21,635 nt of DNA, from NCBI GenBank assembly GCA_030631415.1, contig DAOVLE010000064.1, positions 1-21,635 of the forward strand, in the 5' to 3' direction. Below are positions 6,967 to 13,223 of this stretch, in pieces; the stretch's first letter is position 1; each line of letters begins with the position of its first letter. The DNA comes from JAAEQG01 sp023133475 (lineage in GTDB: Bacteria > Planctomycetota > Phycisphaerae > UBA1845). The notes beneath the pieces were generated by a model. The model saw only the letters and a program-made list of their open reading frames with translations. It was not told the origin of the DNA and ran no database searches. A program made the translations under genes and the position numbers.

Positions 6967-7877
6967 CTCTGGCCCGAGCCCAAAGTGCAAGCTTGTGTGG
7001 GCCAACGGCTGGGGGTGTGCCCGGCTGCGGCTTCGAGAAGGCGGTGGCGTAAGAGCAGCCCACGACGACGGCGGCGACGCCAGGACCTACGAGTATCGGC
7101 GGCAAAGGCTAATGCCGCCGACCCACAAGGGTCCTCGCAGAGCAGAGGTGAGCCAGGCCCCCACCGAAGCACGCAGATCGTGCGATCGGTGCACTCATCC
7201 AGATAGCAAGTGAGCAACTCGGCTGGAAGAGGTCTGCGCGACCATCGGCTCCACGTCTCTATCGAACTCCTCCAGCGTCGTTTGGCCACCACGGAATGGA
7301 TACGCTCGAACAAAACCCGATTGACCTGGTAAGGCAGAAAGGTCTCGGTGAGCACGCGGGCCAACGCCACATGATGGAGCTGGTGATCCAAGGGCATAAT
7401 CGCTTCGAGGGCGGCACAGGCCCGTTCGCCCGCTTCCGCATCCGCCCGGGCTTCCCAGTAGACGTGCCCGAAATGGACCGTCGTGCCGGTGGTCACGATC
7501 TGGTACGGGACGAATTTCCCATGAGCGACGGTGTCGGCAGCCAGATGAGACAGGTAACCATATGCAAAGGCCCGCCCACGATCGTCATCGGCTTCATCGA
7601 GCAGACGGAATCCCGTGGACCAGTGATGGCAAAACTGCTTGATACGGCTGAGACGCTTGGCGAAGACCATGTCGGTGGCCAAGGCACCATACAGGTAATC
7701 CTGCACATGGCGACTGATAATCACCGCAACCGCCGCCGGCAGCAGGGAAAGGTTGGAGAGCAGGTTGCCGGCCAACTTGACGTGGGTGACCGGACCCCAG
7801 GCAAACAATGTTTGGGCGTCCAGCAAGACGCAAGCGGCGGCAACCGTCAAAATGAACCAGGGTTTACCGATACGCAT
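6963..7877 (-). CDS. Zinc-dependent phospholipase C-like protein, secreted
   Basis: A 304-aa protein from ATG 7877 with a signal peptide ending LFA just before Trp27. Residues expected to bind the three zinc ions of the Bacillus phospholipase C/S1 nuclease family are visible in order: Trp27 (new N-terminus after cleavage at Ala26), His32, Asp69, His84 or His85, His111, Asp115, His119, His135 or His138, and Glu142, in the segments WGPVTH, GALATDM, FCHHWSTGF, YLSHLAADTVAH and HFGHVYWEA. Family members cleave phospholipids; many bacterial relatives of this length have untested substrates. The middle of the C-terminal third (EDPCGSAALAFAADTRR) still looks like coding sequence, but the last 40 or so residues are Arg-rich and low in family resemblance, and the stop comes from a REP element, so the tail may be a read-through or altered end. 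Confidence 0.75.
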   Translation of the reverse strand: MRIGKPWFILTVAAACVLLDAQTLFAWGPVTHVKLAGNLLSNLSLLPAAVAVIISRHVQDYLYGALATDMVFAKRLSRIKQFCHHWSTGFRLLDEADDDRGRAFAYGYLSHLAADTVAHGKFVPYQIVTTGTTVHFGHVYWEARADAEAGERACAALEAIMPLDHQLHHVALARVLTETFLPYQVNRVLFERIHSVVAKRRWRSSIETWSRWSRRPLPAELLTCYLDECTDRTICVLRWGPGSPLLCEDPCGSAALAFAADTRRSWRRRRRRGLLLRHRLLEAAAGHTPSRWPTQACTLGSGQR

Positions 7878-7915
7878 ATCTTGTTACTCGTTAGCACTTC
7901 ACCCCATTACGTGAC

Positions 7916-7924
7916 ATTATAGCA
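7916..7924 (-). promoter_or_regulatory. Extended -10 promoter for the phospholipase-like gene
   Basis: Minus strand reads TGCTATAAT (7924-7916): a perfect TATAAT with the TGN extension, which in sigma70 promoters compensates for a missing -35. No good -35 is seen. Start near 7909, leader about 30 nt. Confidence 0.65.
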
Positions 7925-7946
7925 TTTTCCATTTGTCCGGCGAGAC

Positions 7947-8003
7947 GTAGGGCGGGTTTTACCCGCCATCTCTGCGTTCTGCGGCGGGTGGAACCCGCCC
8001 TAC
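7947..8003. repeat. REP doublet (REPIN-like), GTAGGGCGGG family
   Basis: GTAGGGCGGGTTTTACCCGCC and GGCGGGTGGAACCCGCCCTAC, only 15 bp apart, the most compact doublet in the window. It sits about 25 bp upstream of the phospholipase promoter. Confidence 0.85.
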
Positions 8004-8027
8004 AACGATGATGCGCCGTTTTCCCCG

Positions 8028-8083
8028 TTTTTCACGCTCCATATTTTCACGCTTCCATCTACACGCTCCCATCTACACGCTCC
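8028..8083. repeat. Short tandem repeats of CATCTACACGCTCC type
   Basis: CATCTACACGCTCC occurs twice head to tail at 8056-8083, preceded by two looser TTTTCACGCT(T)CCAT units (8028-8055). No function is visible. Confidence 0.6.
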
Positions 8084-8137
8084 CCTTCGGGTCGCCGCTA
8101 AACGCTGTGGACTTGTCGCCGCTGCCCCACATTTTTC

Positions 8138-8181
8138 ATGAACGCAGAGACGCAGAGAGCGCAGAGAAGAGAAGAAGGGAG
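8138..8181. repeat. ACGCAGAG-type dispersed repeat tract
   Basis: Reiterated ACGCAGAG/GCGCAGAG units. In frame this reads NAETQRAQRREE, a peptide I recognise as a recurrent spurious translation in environmental bacterial genomes rather than a protein domain. Confidence 0.6.
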
Positions 8182-8278
8182 TGCACCCAACGACAATGTG
8201 TCCTCTCCCCCCATTTTCCATTTTCCATTTTTTAGATGCAATTGCCCTGCTCTATCCCCCGCCCGCCGCTTGCTGTCC

Positions 8279-8308
8279 TTGACGATAGCGGGGTGGGACG
8301 GCTACACT
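8279..8308 (+). promoter_or_regulatory. Promoter candidate for the STAS/kinase pair
   Basis: TTGACG at 8279-8284, an 18-base spacer and TACACT at 8303-8308 (4 of 6). Moderate match only. Confidence 0.4.
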
Positions 8309-8401
8309 CCTATCGGCGTGAGCGTGGCGGGGCTGCTGTTGTGGGGCAGGTCCGATAATCTGCCGGGGATGGCGGTGACGCCCGAAATGAGGAGTAGTTC
8401 G

Positions 8402-8758
8402 ATGGCTGATGAAAAAGCACATCTGACGGTGGTTGAACAGGGCGGCGTCAACATTGTCAAGTTCAGTGATCACAAGATACTGGAGGAGCTGTCGATTTGC
8501 GAAATCGAGGAGGAACTGCTCCGCCTGGTGGATTCCAGGAGCACCATCAACCTTTTGCTGAACTTCCAGAACGTCGAGCATCTATCCAGTGCCGCGTTGG
8601 GGATGTTGATCAAACTGAAAGAGCAGGTCTCCAAAAAGAGCGGTCGGCTCAAGCTTTCGGACATTCGACCGCAGATATACCAGGTGTTCAAGATCACCCA
8701 GCTCAATAAGCTGTTCGACATTCATCCCTTGGCGGCAGATGCTCTTAAGTCTTTTTAG
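8402..8758 (+). CDS. STAS domain anti-sigma factor antagonist (SpoIIAA/RsbV type)
   Basis: A 118-aa protein from ATG 8402, with AGGAG seven bases upstream. The longer frame back to 8138 crosses repeats and is rejected. The core LLLNFQNVEHLSSAALGMLI matches the STAS fold, with Ser62/Ser63 at the place of the regulatory phospho-serine (DSSGLG-type motif), followed by SKKSGRLKLSDIRPQIYQVFKITQLNKLFDI, a classic anti-anti-sigma ending given here only for orientation. In the family the unphosphorylated form binds the partner kinase and releases a sigma factor or another target. The kinase candidate follows at once: its first possible start overlaps this stop codon. No sigma factor or PP2C phosphatase gene is adjacent. 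Confidence 0.9.
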   Translation: MADEKAHLTVVEQGGVNIVKFSDHKILEELSICEIEEELLRLVDSRSTINLLLNFQNVEHLSSAALGMLIKLKEQVSKKSGRLKLSDIRPQIYQVFKITQLNKLFDIHPLAADALKSF

Positions 8759-8814
8759 TGCACGTTGCCGTGTTCAGCGGTTTCGGTGCCGACAGGTGTT
8801 GTGGTTTTGGTGTG

Positions 8815-9240
8815 ATGTTGGCTGATCCCGACAACGAAGCAACGTTCAAGGTGCTGACTGTCCCAGGCAGTCTGCAACGGGTCCGGAAGGCGGCGGACGC
8901 GATTCTGCAGGACGTGGAAGCGGCCGGCTATACCACTGAGGCGGTCTTTGCCATCAAGCTGGCTTTGGAGGAAGCCATCACCAATGCCATCAAACACGGC
9001 CACAGTTCCGATTCGTCCAAACCCGTCACCCTGTGTTACGCGGTCTCTGCGGAAAAGTGTGTTATCATCATTCGGGATCAAGGTGGGGGTTTCAACCCCC
9101 GCGAGGTTCCGGATTGCACCAAAGCCGAACGTCTGGCATTGCCCTATGGGCGGGGCATCATGCTTATGCGCACCTACATGGATCGCGTCTCCTACCGAAA
9201 ACACGGGTCGGAAATTTACCTCATGAAACGAAACAAATAA
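8815..9240 (+). CDS. RsbW/SpoIIAB-type anti-sigma serine kinase (HATPase)
   Basis: A 141-aa protein from ATG 8815; a GTG at 8758 overlapping the previous stop would add 19 residues of unconvincing sequence. GHKL ATPase motifs are clear: N box LEEAITNAIKHG (51-62, with Asn57), G1 DQGGGF (88-93), G2 GRGIMLM (112-118). Family members phosphorylate the STAS antagonist and sequester a sigma factor or act in other partner switches. With the preceding STAS gene this forms a partner-switching pair; the target is not encoded nearby. The TAA stop is three bases before a GTAG repeat. Confidence 0.88.
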   Translation: MLADPDNEATFKVLTVPGSLQRVRKAADAILQDVEAAGYTTEAVFAIKLALEEAITNAIKHGHSSDSSKPVTLCYAVSAEKCVIIIRDQGGGFNPREVPDCTKAERLALPYGRGIMLMRTYMDRVSYRKHGSEIYLMKRNK

Positions 9241-9242
9241 AC

Positions 9243-9406
9243 GTAGGGCGGGTGGAGCCTCGCGGAGCGAGGTGGAACCCACCAACCGGGGACGAGTCCA
9301 AAGTCCCTGGTCCAAAGTCCCGTTGGTTTCTGACTTTGGACTTTGGACTTTGGACCAGCCGTGACATTCTCAAGAGGTGGGTAAAGGCGGGTGAAACCCG
9401 CCCTAC
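9243..9406. repeat. Composite GTAG...CTAC element with an internal GTCCAAA hairpin
   Basis: It opens with GTAGGGCGGGTGGAGCC and the CTCGCGGAGCGAG hairpin (9243-9287), closes with GGCGGGTGAAACCCGCCCTAC (9386-9406), and carries between them a different inverted repeat: GTCCAAAGTCCC twice (9296-9321) facing three GACTTTG units (9332-9357). It looks like a REP-bounded unit into which another palindromic repeat has been placed. Confidence 0.7.
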
Positions 9407-9430
9407 AGGGCATGGTGCGAAAGCAGGGCA

Positions 9431-9700
9431 ATGATTCGCAAAACAGTTCACTTTTCGGGGATGGTTCAGGGGGTTGGTTTTCGCTACACCACCCGGCGCC
9501 TTGCGCAGGATTTTGAGGTTTTCGGCTGCGTCCGCAATCTGGCGGACGGGCGGGTGGAACTGGTGGTGGAGGGCGAACCGGAGCAGATCGACGGGCTGGT
9601 GCAAACCGTCCAGCAAACCATGCGCTCTTACATACGCGAATCGACCTGCTCCGAATCCACCCCCACCGGCGAGTATCGCGGTTTCAGCATTGCTCTCTAA
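9431..9700 (+). CDS. acyP: Acylphosphatase
   Basis: An 89-aa protein, the usual size for the family. The signature GMVQGVGFRYTTRRLA carries the catalytic Arg18 in the phosphate-binding loop, and GCVRNLADGRVELVVEG carries the catalytic Asn36. The enzyme hydrolyses acyl phosphates such as carbamoyl or 1,3-bisphosphoglycerate; its physiological role in bacteria is unclear. The start at 9431 has only a weak AGGG upstream but places the signature exactly as in other acylphosphatases. It stands alone between a repeat and a convergent hairpin. Confidence 0.92.
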   Translation: MIRKTVHFSGMVQGVGFRYTTRRLAQDFEVFGCVRNLADGRVELVVEGEPEQIDGLVQTVQQTMRSYIRESTCSESTPTGEYRGFSIAL

Positions 9701-9717
9701 AACCGCGCCCATCAGGC

Positions 9718-9769
9718 GGGCTCTGAAGTGCACACGCATTAGAGAGACAATGCGTGCCCGTCAGAGCCC
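9718..9769. terminator. Long hairpin between convergent genes, probable bidirectional terminator
   Basis: Outer arms GGGCTCTGA (9718-9726) and TCAGAGCCC (9761-9769), inner arms ACGCATT (9734-9740) and AATGCGT (9749-9755). It lies 17 bp past acyP and 8 bp past the end of the PEP-CTERM gene on the other strand. No long T-run on either side, so efficiency is uncertain. Confidence 0.6.
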
Positions 9770-9777
9770 CACCAGGG

Positions 9778-10386
9778 TTAGCGCCTGCGCCTGAAGATCG
9801 TCAACCCCCCCAGCCCCAACAGTGCCAGCGAAGCCGGCTCGGGGATGCAGATGGTGTCAATAATGATTTCGTCTATGTACAAACCCCAGGCATTATCCAG
9901 CGTGAGGGTTTCCTGAGCCGGGGCGCTGTCCATGCGGTAGTAGATGTAGTCGTAATACCACCCGCCACCGAGGTTCACGTTCATGTCCGTCTCGATGAAA
10001 TCCACGCTCGGGTTCCATATGTATCCCGGGGCACCGTCCCAATGCCAGACCACCTGTAGCACGATGTCCTTGTAATCGTATGACCCACCACAGTTGGGTA
10101 GCGTAATGACAATATTGTCCATTTCGTCGAACAAAATCCCATCCCGCCCGGAGTAGTTGCCCAGACGCTCGTAGTCGTGGGTCGCCGAGTCCAGAACCGG
10201 CTCGCCGTAGGGATTGTTGTCCACCTCGGGATAAACCGGCGGCCAGGCGGTGTCGTCTTCAAACGTCCATTGCTGGTATGTGGACCCGGGATCCCCTCGC
10301 CACGTCGGTGGATGAATGTCTTCGGCAAAAGCCGCCACCGGGACCAACAATACCGCCGCAATCAATACTGCAACCAAATGTTTCAT
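9778..10386 (-). CDS. PEP-CTERM secreted protein, no known domain
   Basis: A 202-aa protein from the ATG at 10386, with GGGAGGAG eight bases before it (an ATG two codons earlier is too close to the ribosome site). Signal peptide MKHLVAVLIAAVLLVPVAAFA, mature start near AEDIHPP. The body is rich in Trp, Tyr and Asp (WTFEDDTAWPPVYPEVDNNP, VWHWDGAPGYIWNP, GGGWYYDYIYYR), suggesting an extracellular beta-sheet protein. The C-terminus has IPEP, a hydrophobic segment and FRRRR, the PEP-CTERM sorting signal cleaved by an exosortase. It is last in the row of secreted genes and is separated from the one before it by a hairpin with T-rich flank. Confidence 0.8.
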   Translation of the reverse strand: MKHLVAVLIAAVLLVPVAAFAEDIHPPTWRGDPGSTYQQWTFEDDTAWPPVYPEVDNNPYGEPVLDSATHDYERLGNYSGRDGILFDEMDNIVITLPNCGGSYDYKDIVLQVVWHWDGAPGYIWNPSVDFIETDMNVNLGGGWYYDYIYYRMDSAPAQETLTLDNAWGLYIDEIIIDTICIPEPASLALLGLGGLTIFRRRR

Positions 10387-10439
10387 AATCATCTCTCCTC
10401 CCAAGTATTATCAAAAACGTCTTCAAATCCCAAAAGAAT

Positions 10440-10469
10440 GGGGTCGGCCCCCAGCCGGCGACCGACCCC
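10440..10469 (-). terminator. Intrinsic terminator candidate after the first P-domain gene
   Basis: GGGGTCGG and CCGACCCC arms enclose a 14-base loop; on the minus strand the hairpin is followed by ATTCTTTT. It lies 41 bp beyond the stop of the gene at 10510-11133. Confidence 0.5.
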
Positions 10470-10509
10470 GGGTATAAAGTTGTTCCCTAACGATCCTCAC
10501 GAGGCCGGG

Positions 10510-11133
10510 CTACACCGCTTTGCGCCGGCGAACCAGGGCCAGACCCCCCAGACCCAACAAGCTCAGCATGGTCGGCTCAGGAACCTGTGTGATGCTGATG
10601 CTCCATCCGCCGGCGATCGCACCGGTGTCATACGATGCGTCATCGACGGCATAGAGACTCCAAGTGCCATTGCCGCCCAAACCGGAGAACACCGCCAGTT
10701 CCTCACCCCACGGGCCTGCGGGGGCGGGAGCGGGAAAATCATCTGGAAGATATCCGGTGAAGTCGGTCGGGCAGTAAGTGCCCTCGACAATCGGCGTCGG
10801 AACTTCCGGGAAACCGTCAGCGATGGTGATATCCACATCGACAATGTCATAGCTGAAGCCCGCGTCCGACATCAGCAGGACATTGGCGCCCGTGGGCCCG
10901 ACCAGCAGAATGTCCAGATCGCAAGGATACGTGTGTGACACGTCATACAGCGTCACCGTAACAGACTCGATCGCATTGGCCAGCCCGGACACCTCGATTT
11001 CGCTGGGGTATGGAACGGCCGGCCCAAAGGTCTCCCCAGCCCAGTCGATCGGCGTGGGGTTCATGAATGTTTCGGCGTCGGCGAACGTCGCCGGCACTAA
11101 TACCATACACAATACAAGCACAATCTTGCGCAT
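10510..11133 (-). CDS. P-domain PEP-CTERM protein, copy 1 (last of four)
   Basis: A 207-aa protein with AAGGAGAG about seven bases before its ATG. Signal peptide to about residue 20 (ADA), then a stand-alone proprotein convertase P-domain: VTVTLYDVSHTYPCDLDILLVGPTGANVLL given in part as VSHTYPCDLDILL, ADGFPEVPTPIV, GTYCPTD, GNGTWSLYAVDD, DTGAIAGGWSISI. Two mature Cys (PCDLD and TYCPTD) could form a disulfide. PEP motif, hydrophobic segment and RRRKAV close the protein; the KAV extension is absent from the sister copies. P-domains usually flank secreted peptidases; alone, with a sorting tail, they more likely serve as surface modules. No protease domain is present. Genes of this type follow each other with 27-115 bp gaps. 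Confidence 0.85.
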   Translation of the reverse strand: MRKIVLVLCMVLVPATFADAETFMNPTPIDWAGETFGPAVPYPSEIEVSGLANAIESVTVTLYDVSHTYPCDLDILLVGPTGANVLLMSDAGFSYDIVDVDITIADGFPEVPTPIVEGTYCPTDFTGYLPDDFPAPAPAGPWGEELAVFSGLGGNGTWSLYAVDDASYDTGAIAGGWSISITQVPEPTMLSLLGLGGLALVRRRKAV

Positions 11134-11160
11134 GTTCCTCTCTCCTTCGACAAAAAACGG

Positions 11161-11775
11161 CTAGCGACGACGACGAACCAGCGTCACACCCCCCAAAACC
11201 AGTAAGGCCAATGCCGACGGCTCGGGAACCTGAGTGATGGTGATGCTCCAGCCACCAGCGATCTCACCGGTGTCCAGCGAAGCGTCATCGACCACATAGA
11301 GGTCCCAAATACCGTTGCCGTCCAACCCGGAGAACACTGCCATTTCGCTGCCCCACGGGCCCGCCGGCGCGGGAGCGGGGAACTCGTCGGCAGAAGTGCC
11401 CTCGTTGCTCGGGCAGTAGGTGCCCGAAACTATCGGCGTGGGCACCGCCGGGAAACCATCGGCAAAGGTCAGGTCCACGGCGTAGATGTCATGGAAGTAA
11501 CCCGCGTCCGACATCAGTAGCACATTGGCACCAGTCGGGCCAACCAGCAGAATGTCCAAATCGCAAGGCCAACTGTGCTCTATGCCAAAGAGCGTCACCG
11601 TGACCGACTCGATGGGATAGGCCAATCCGGAAACGTCAATCTGGCTGGGGTACAGAAGCGCCGATCCGGAAGTGCCCGTGCCCCAGTCAATCGTGGTTGG
11701 ATTTGAGAACGTCTGAGCACCGGCTGCCGTCGCCAACCCCACGACAATAAACGATACTAATGCTATGTTGCGCAT
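11161..11775 (-). CDS. P-domain PEP-CTERM protein, copy 2
   Basis: A 204-aa paralogue with GGAGAGAG upstream of its ATG. Signal peptide MRNIALVSFIVVGLATAAGA, then TFSNPTTIDWGTGTSGSAL and the P-domain core: IEHSWPCDLDILLVGPTG, MSDAGYFHDIYAVDLTFADG, GTYCPSNEGTS, GNGIWDLYVVDDASLDTG, GGWSITI. Both Cys are kept. The tail has VPEP, a hydrophobic stretch and VRRRR. It ends 27 bp before copy 1 starts, so both probably share a transcript. Confidence 0.87.
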   Translation of the reverse strand: MRNIALVSFIVVGLATAAGAQTFSNPTTIDWGTGTSGSALLYPSQIDVSGLAYPIESVTVTLFGIEHSWPCDLDILLVGPTGANVLLMSDAGYFHDIYAVDLTFADGFPAVPTPIVSGTYCPSNEGTSADEFPAPAPAGPWGSEMAVFSGLDGNGIWDLYVVDDASLDTGEIAGGWSITITQVPEPSALALLVLGGVTLVRRRR

Positions 11776-11808
11776 TCTTTTCTCTCTCCTTCGGTTATCA
11801 GTAAGTAA

Positions 11809-12420
11809 CTAACGACGACGGCGAACCAGGGCGAGACCGCTCAAACTCAACAAACTCAGCACGGTCGGCTCGGGAACAACAGTAATGCTCCAACCCCCGG
11901 CAATCGCGCCGGTGTCCTGCCCCACATCGTCATAGACATAAAGGCTCCAGGTGCCGTTGGGGTCGGTTCCGGTGAAGGCCGCCATTTCGCTGTCCCACGG
12001 GCCAACCGGGGCGGGAGCGGGGAATTCGTCGGGGTAATAAGCCTCGACATCCGTCGGGCAATAGGTGCCCGAAACAAACGGTGACGGCACCTCCGGATAA
12101 CCATCCGCAAAGGTGAGGTTTATGTCGACAACTTCATTACCGCCGCCGGCATCCGACAGCAGCAGAACGCTGGCACCGGTGGGGCCGACCAGCAGAATGT
12201 CCAGGTCGTTACACCAGGTGTGCGACAGGCCAAAAAGTGTCACCGTAACAGACTCAATCGAATAGGCCAGCCCCGAAACCTCGATCTCGCTGGGATACAA
12301 CACCGCCGCACCGGCGGTCTCTCCAGCCCAATCTATCATCGCCGGGTTCGAGAACGTCTGAGCACCGGCCACCGTCGCCAGCCCCAGGACAAGACAGGAT
12401 ACTAATGCAGTTTTACGCAT
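11809..12420 (-). CDS. P-domain PEP-CTERM protein, copy 3
   Basis: A 203-aa paralogue with GAGGGAG ten bases before its ATG. The signal peptide MRKTALVSCLVLGLATVAGA nearly equals that of copy 2. The P-domain reads LSHTWCNDLDILLVGPTG, LLSDAGGGNEVVDINLTF, GTYCPTDVEAYYPDEF, PNGTWSLYVYDDVGQDTG. The first mature Cys is shifted one residue earlier (WCNDLD rather than PCDLD). The tail VVPEP plus hydrophobic stretch and VRRRR follows directly on the last strand, shorter than in copies 1 and 2. The gap to copy 2 is 33 bp. Confidence 0.87.
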   Translation of the reverse strand: MRKTALVSCLVLGLATVAGAQTFSNPAMIDWAGETAGAAVLYPSEIEVSGLAYSIESVTVTLFGLSHTWCNDLDILLVGPTGASVLLLSDAGGGNEVVDINLTFADGYPEVPSPFVSGTYCPTDVEAYYPDEFPAPAPVGPWDSEMAAFTGTDPNGTWSLYVYDDVGQDTGAIAGGWSITVVPEPTVLSLLSLSGLALVRRRR

Positions 12421-12455
12421 GTTATTTTTTCTCCCTCACTTATCATATCGCCGCC

Positions 12456-12511
12456 GGTGCAGGCTGCCGGAGTGAAACTTGCCGAGCAACTCACACCTCG
12501 CAACCTGCACC
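12456..12511. promoter_or_regulatory. Intercistronic inverted repeat
   Basis: GGTGCAGG (12456-12463) and CCTGCACC (12504-12511) are perfectly complementary, 40 bases apart, in the 115-bp gap between P-domain copies 4 and 3. It may be an mRNA processing or partial termination site. Confidence 0.35.
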
Positions 12512-12535
12512 AGGGCGACAAATCACACTTCATAC

Positions 12536-13150
12536 TTAACGACGACGAACCATCGCCAACCCACCCAGCGCCAGCAATGCCAACGCGCTCGGCTCGGGAA
12601 TGGCAATGCTCCACCCACCGGCTATCGAACCGGTGTCAATGCCCATGTCGTCGAACACATAGAGACTCCAGATGCCGTTGAGGGCCGATCCGGGTAATAC
12701 GTTAAAGACCTCCATCTCACTCCCCCAGGGACCGATAGGGGCAGAACCAGGGAAGTCATCAGAAGGGTAAGAGTCCACGTCTGTCGGGCAGTAGGTGCCC
12801 GAAACGATCGGCGAGGGCACTTCCGGGTAACCGTCGGCAAAGGTGAGGTCCACGTCGACAATGTCATCACCGCCGCCCATGTCCGACATCAGCAGAACAC
12901 TGTCGCCGGTGGGTGCCACCAGCAGAATGTCCAGGTCGGCCGGGAAAGTGTGTGACAAGTCAAAGAGCGTCACCGTGACGTCAACCACCACATCGTCGGT
13001 CATCCCAAAAACCAGAATCTCACTGGGATACGGAGTCGCCGGGCCGTAGGTCGCTCCAACCCAACCTATCGGCGTCGGGTTAGAGAACTGGGCGTCGGCC
13101 ACCGTCGCCAGAACCAACGTCAGACATGATACTAGTATAATCCTATACAT
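12536..13150 (-). CDS. P-domain PEP-CTERM protein, copy 4 (first of four)
   Basis: A 204-aa paralogue from ATG 13150, with GAGGGAG eight bases upstream; upstream in-frame ATGs would encode a hydrophilic extension ahead of the signal peptide and are rejected. Signal peptide MYRIILVSCLTLVLATVADA, then QFSNPTPIGWVGATYGPAT. P-domain: LSHTFPADLDILLVAPTG, MSDMGGGDDIVDVDLTF, GTYCPTDVDSYPSDDF, ALNGIWSLYVFDDMGIDTG. It is the most divergent copy: Ala replaces the first Cys (PADLD), leaving the Cys in TYCPTD unpaired, and a small insertion (NVLPGSA) precedes the NGIWSLY strand. Tail IPEP, hydrophobic run, VRRR. Confidence 0.85.
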   Translation of the reverse strand: MYRIILVSCLTLVLATVADAQFSNPTPIGWVGATYGPATPYPSEILVFGMTDDVVVDVTVTLFDLSHTFPADLDILLVAPTGDSVLLMSDMGGGDDIVDVDLTFADGYPEVPSPIVSGTYCPTDVDSYPSDDFPGSAPIGPWGSEMEVFNVLPGSALNGIWSLYVFDDMGIDTGSIAGGWSIAIPEPSALALLALGGLAMVRRR

Positions 13151-13181
13151 CCCCTTCACTCCCTCACTTGTCATGCCGCCA

Positions 13182-13209
13182 CCGGCGCGGGCCAAATGGC
13201 CCGCGCCGG
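13182..13209. promoter_or_regulatory. Perfect 12-bp stem hairpin between cistrons
   Basis: CCGGCGCGGGCC (13182-13193), loop AAAT, GGCCCGCGCCGG (13198-13209). It sits in the 73-bp gap between the cohesin-like gene and P-domain copy 4. No T-run follows, so an mRNA-stabilising or differential-expression hairpin is more likely than a full terminator. Confidence 0.65.
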
Positions 13210-13223
13210 GACGACAATTATGC

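Larger units (their letters stand above)
7878..8401. other. Intergenic region of repeats and two divergent promoter candidates
   Basis: About 520 bp between the phospholipase-like gene and the STAS gene. It holds an extended -10 promoter (7916-7924, minus), a REP doublet (7947-8003), a short tandem repeat (8028-8083), an ACGCAGAG-rich tract (8138-8181), a run of CCATTTT repeats (about 8211-8233) and a plus promoter candidate (8279-8308). The ORF that extends upstream of the STAS start through this region is a translation of these repeats, not a gene. Confidence 0.6.

Noticed and set aside
6755..7213. Plus-strand frame over the pilT start and the repeat region
   Set aside because: Its translation is mostly repeat DNA and antisense to the phospholipase-like gene; no ribosome site.
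6963..7320. Frameshift in the C-terminal third of the phospholipase-like gene
   Set aside because: The other two minus-strand frames hit stops quickly, and the current frame still gives a DPxGxxALxxAxxxRR pattern seen in relatives. Only the last 40 or so residues remain doubtful.
172..8003. CRISPR array, because of many similar palindromic repeats
   Set aside because: The repeats are kilobases apart, alternate in orientation and have no regular spacers or cas genes.
8138..8401. N-terminal extension of the STAS ORF reading NAETQRAQRREE
   Set aside because: It is a translation of a dispersed ACGCAGAG repeat and other low-complexity DNA. The ATG at 8402 has an AGGAG at good spacing and gives the normal STAS length.
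10177..10938. Plus-strand 253-codon frame across two PEP-CTERM genes
   Set aside because: It spans an intergenic terminator and runs antisense to two proteins with signal peptides and sorting tails; it has no domain of its own.
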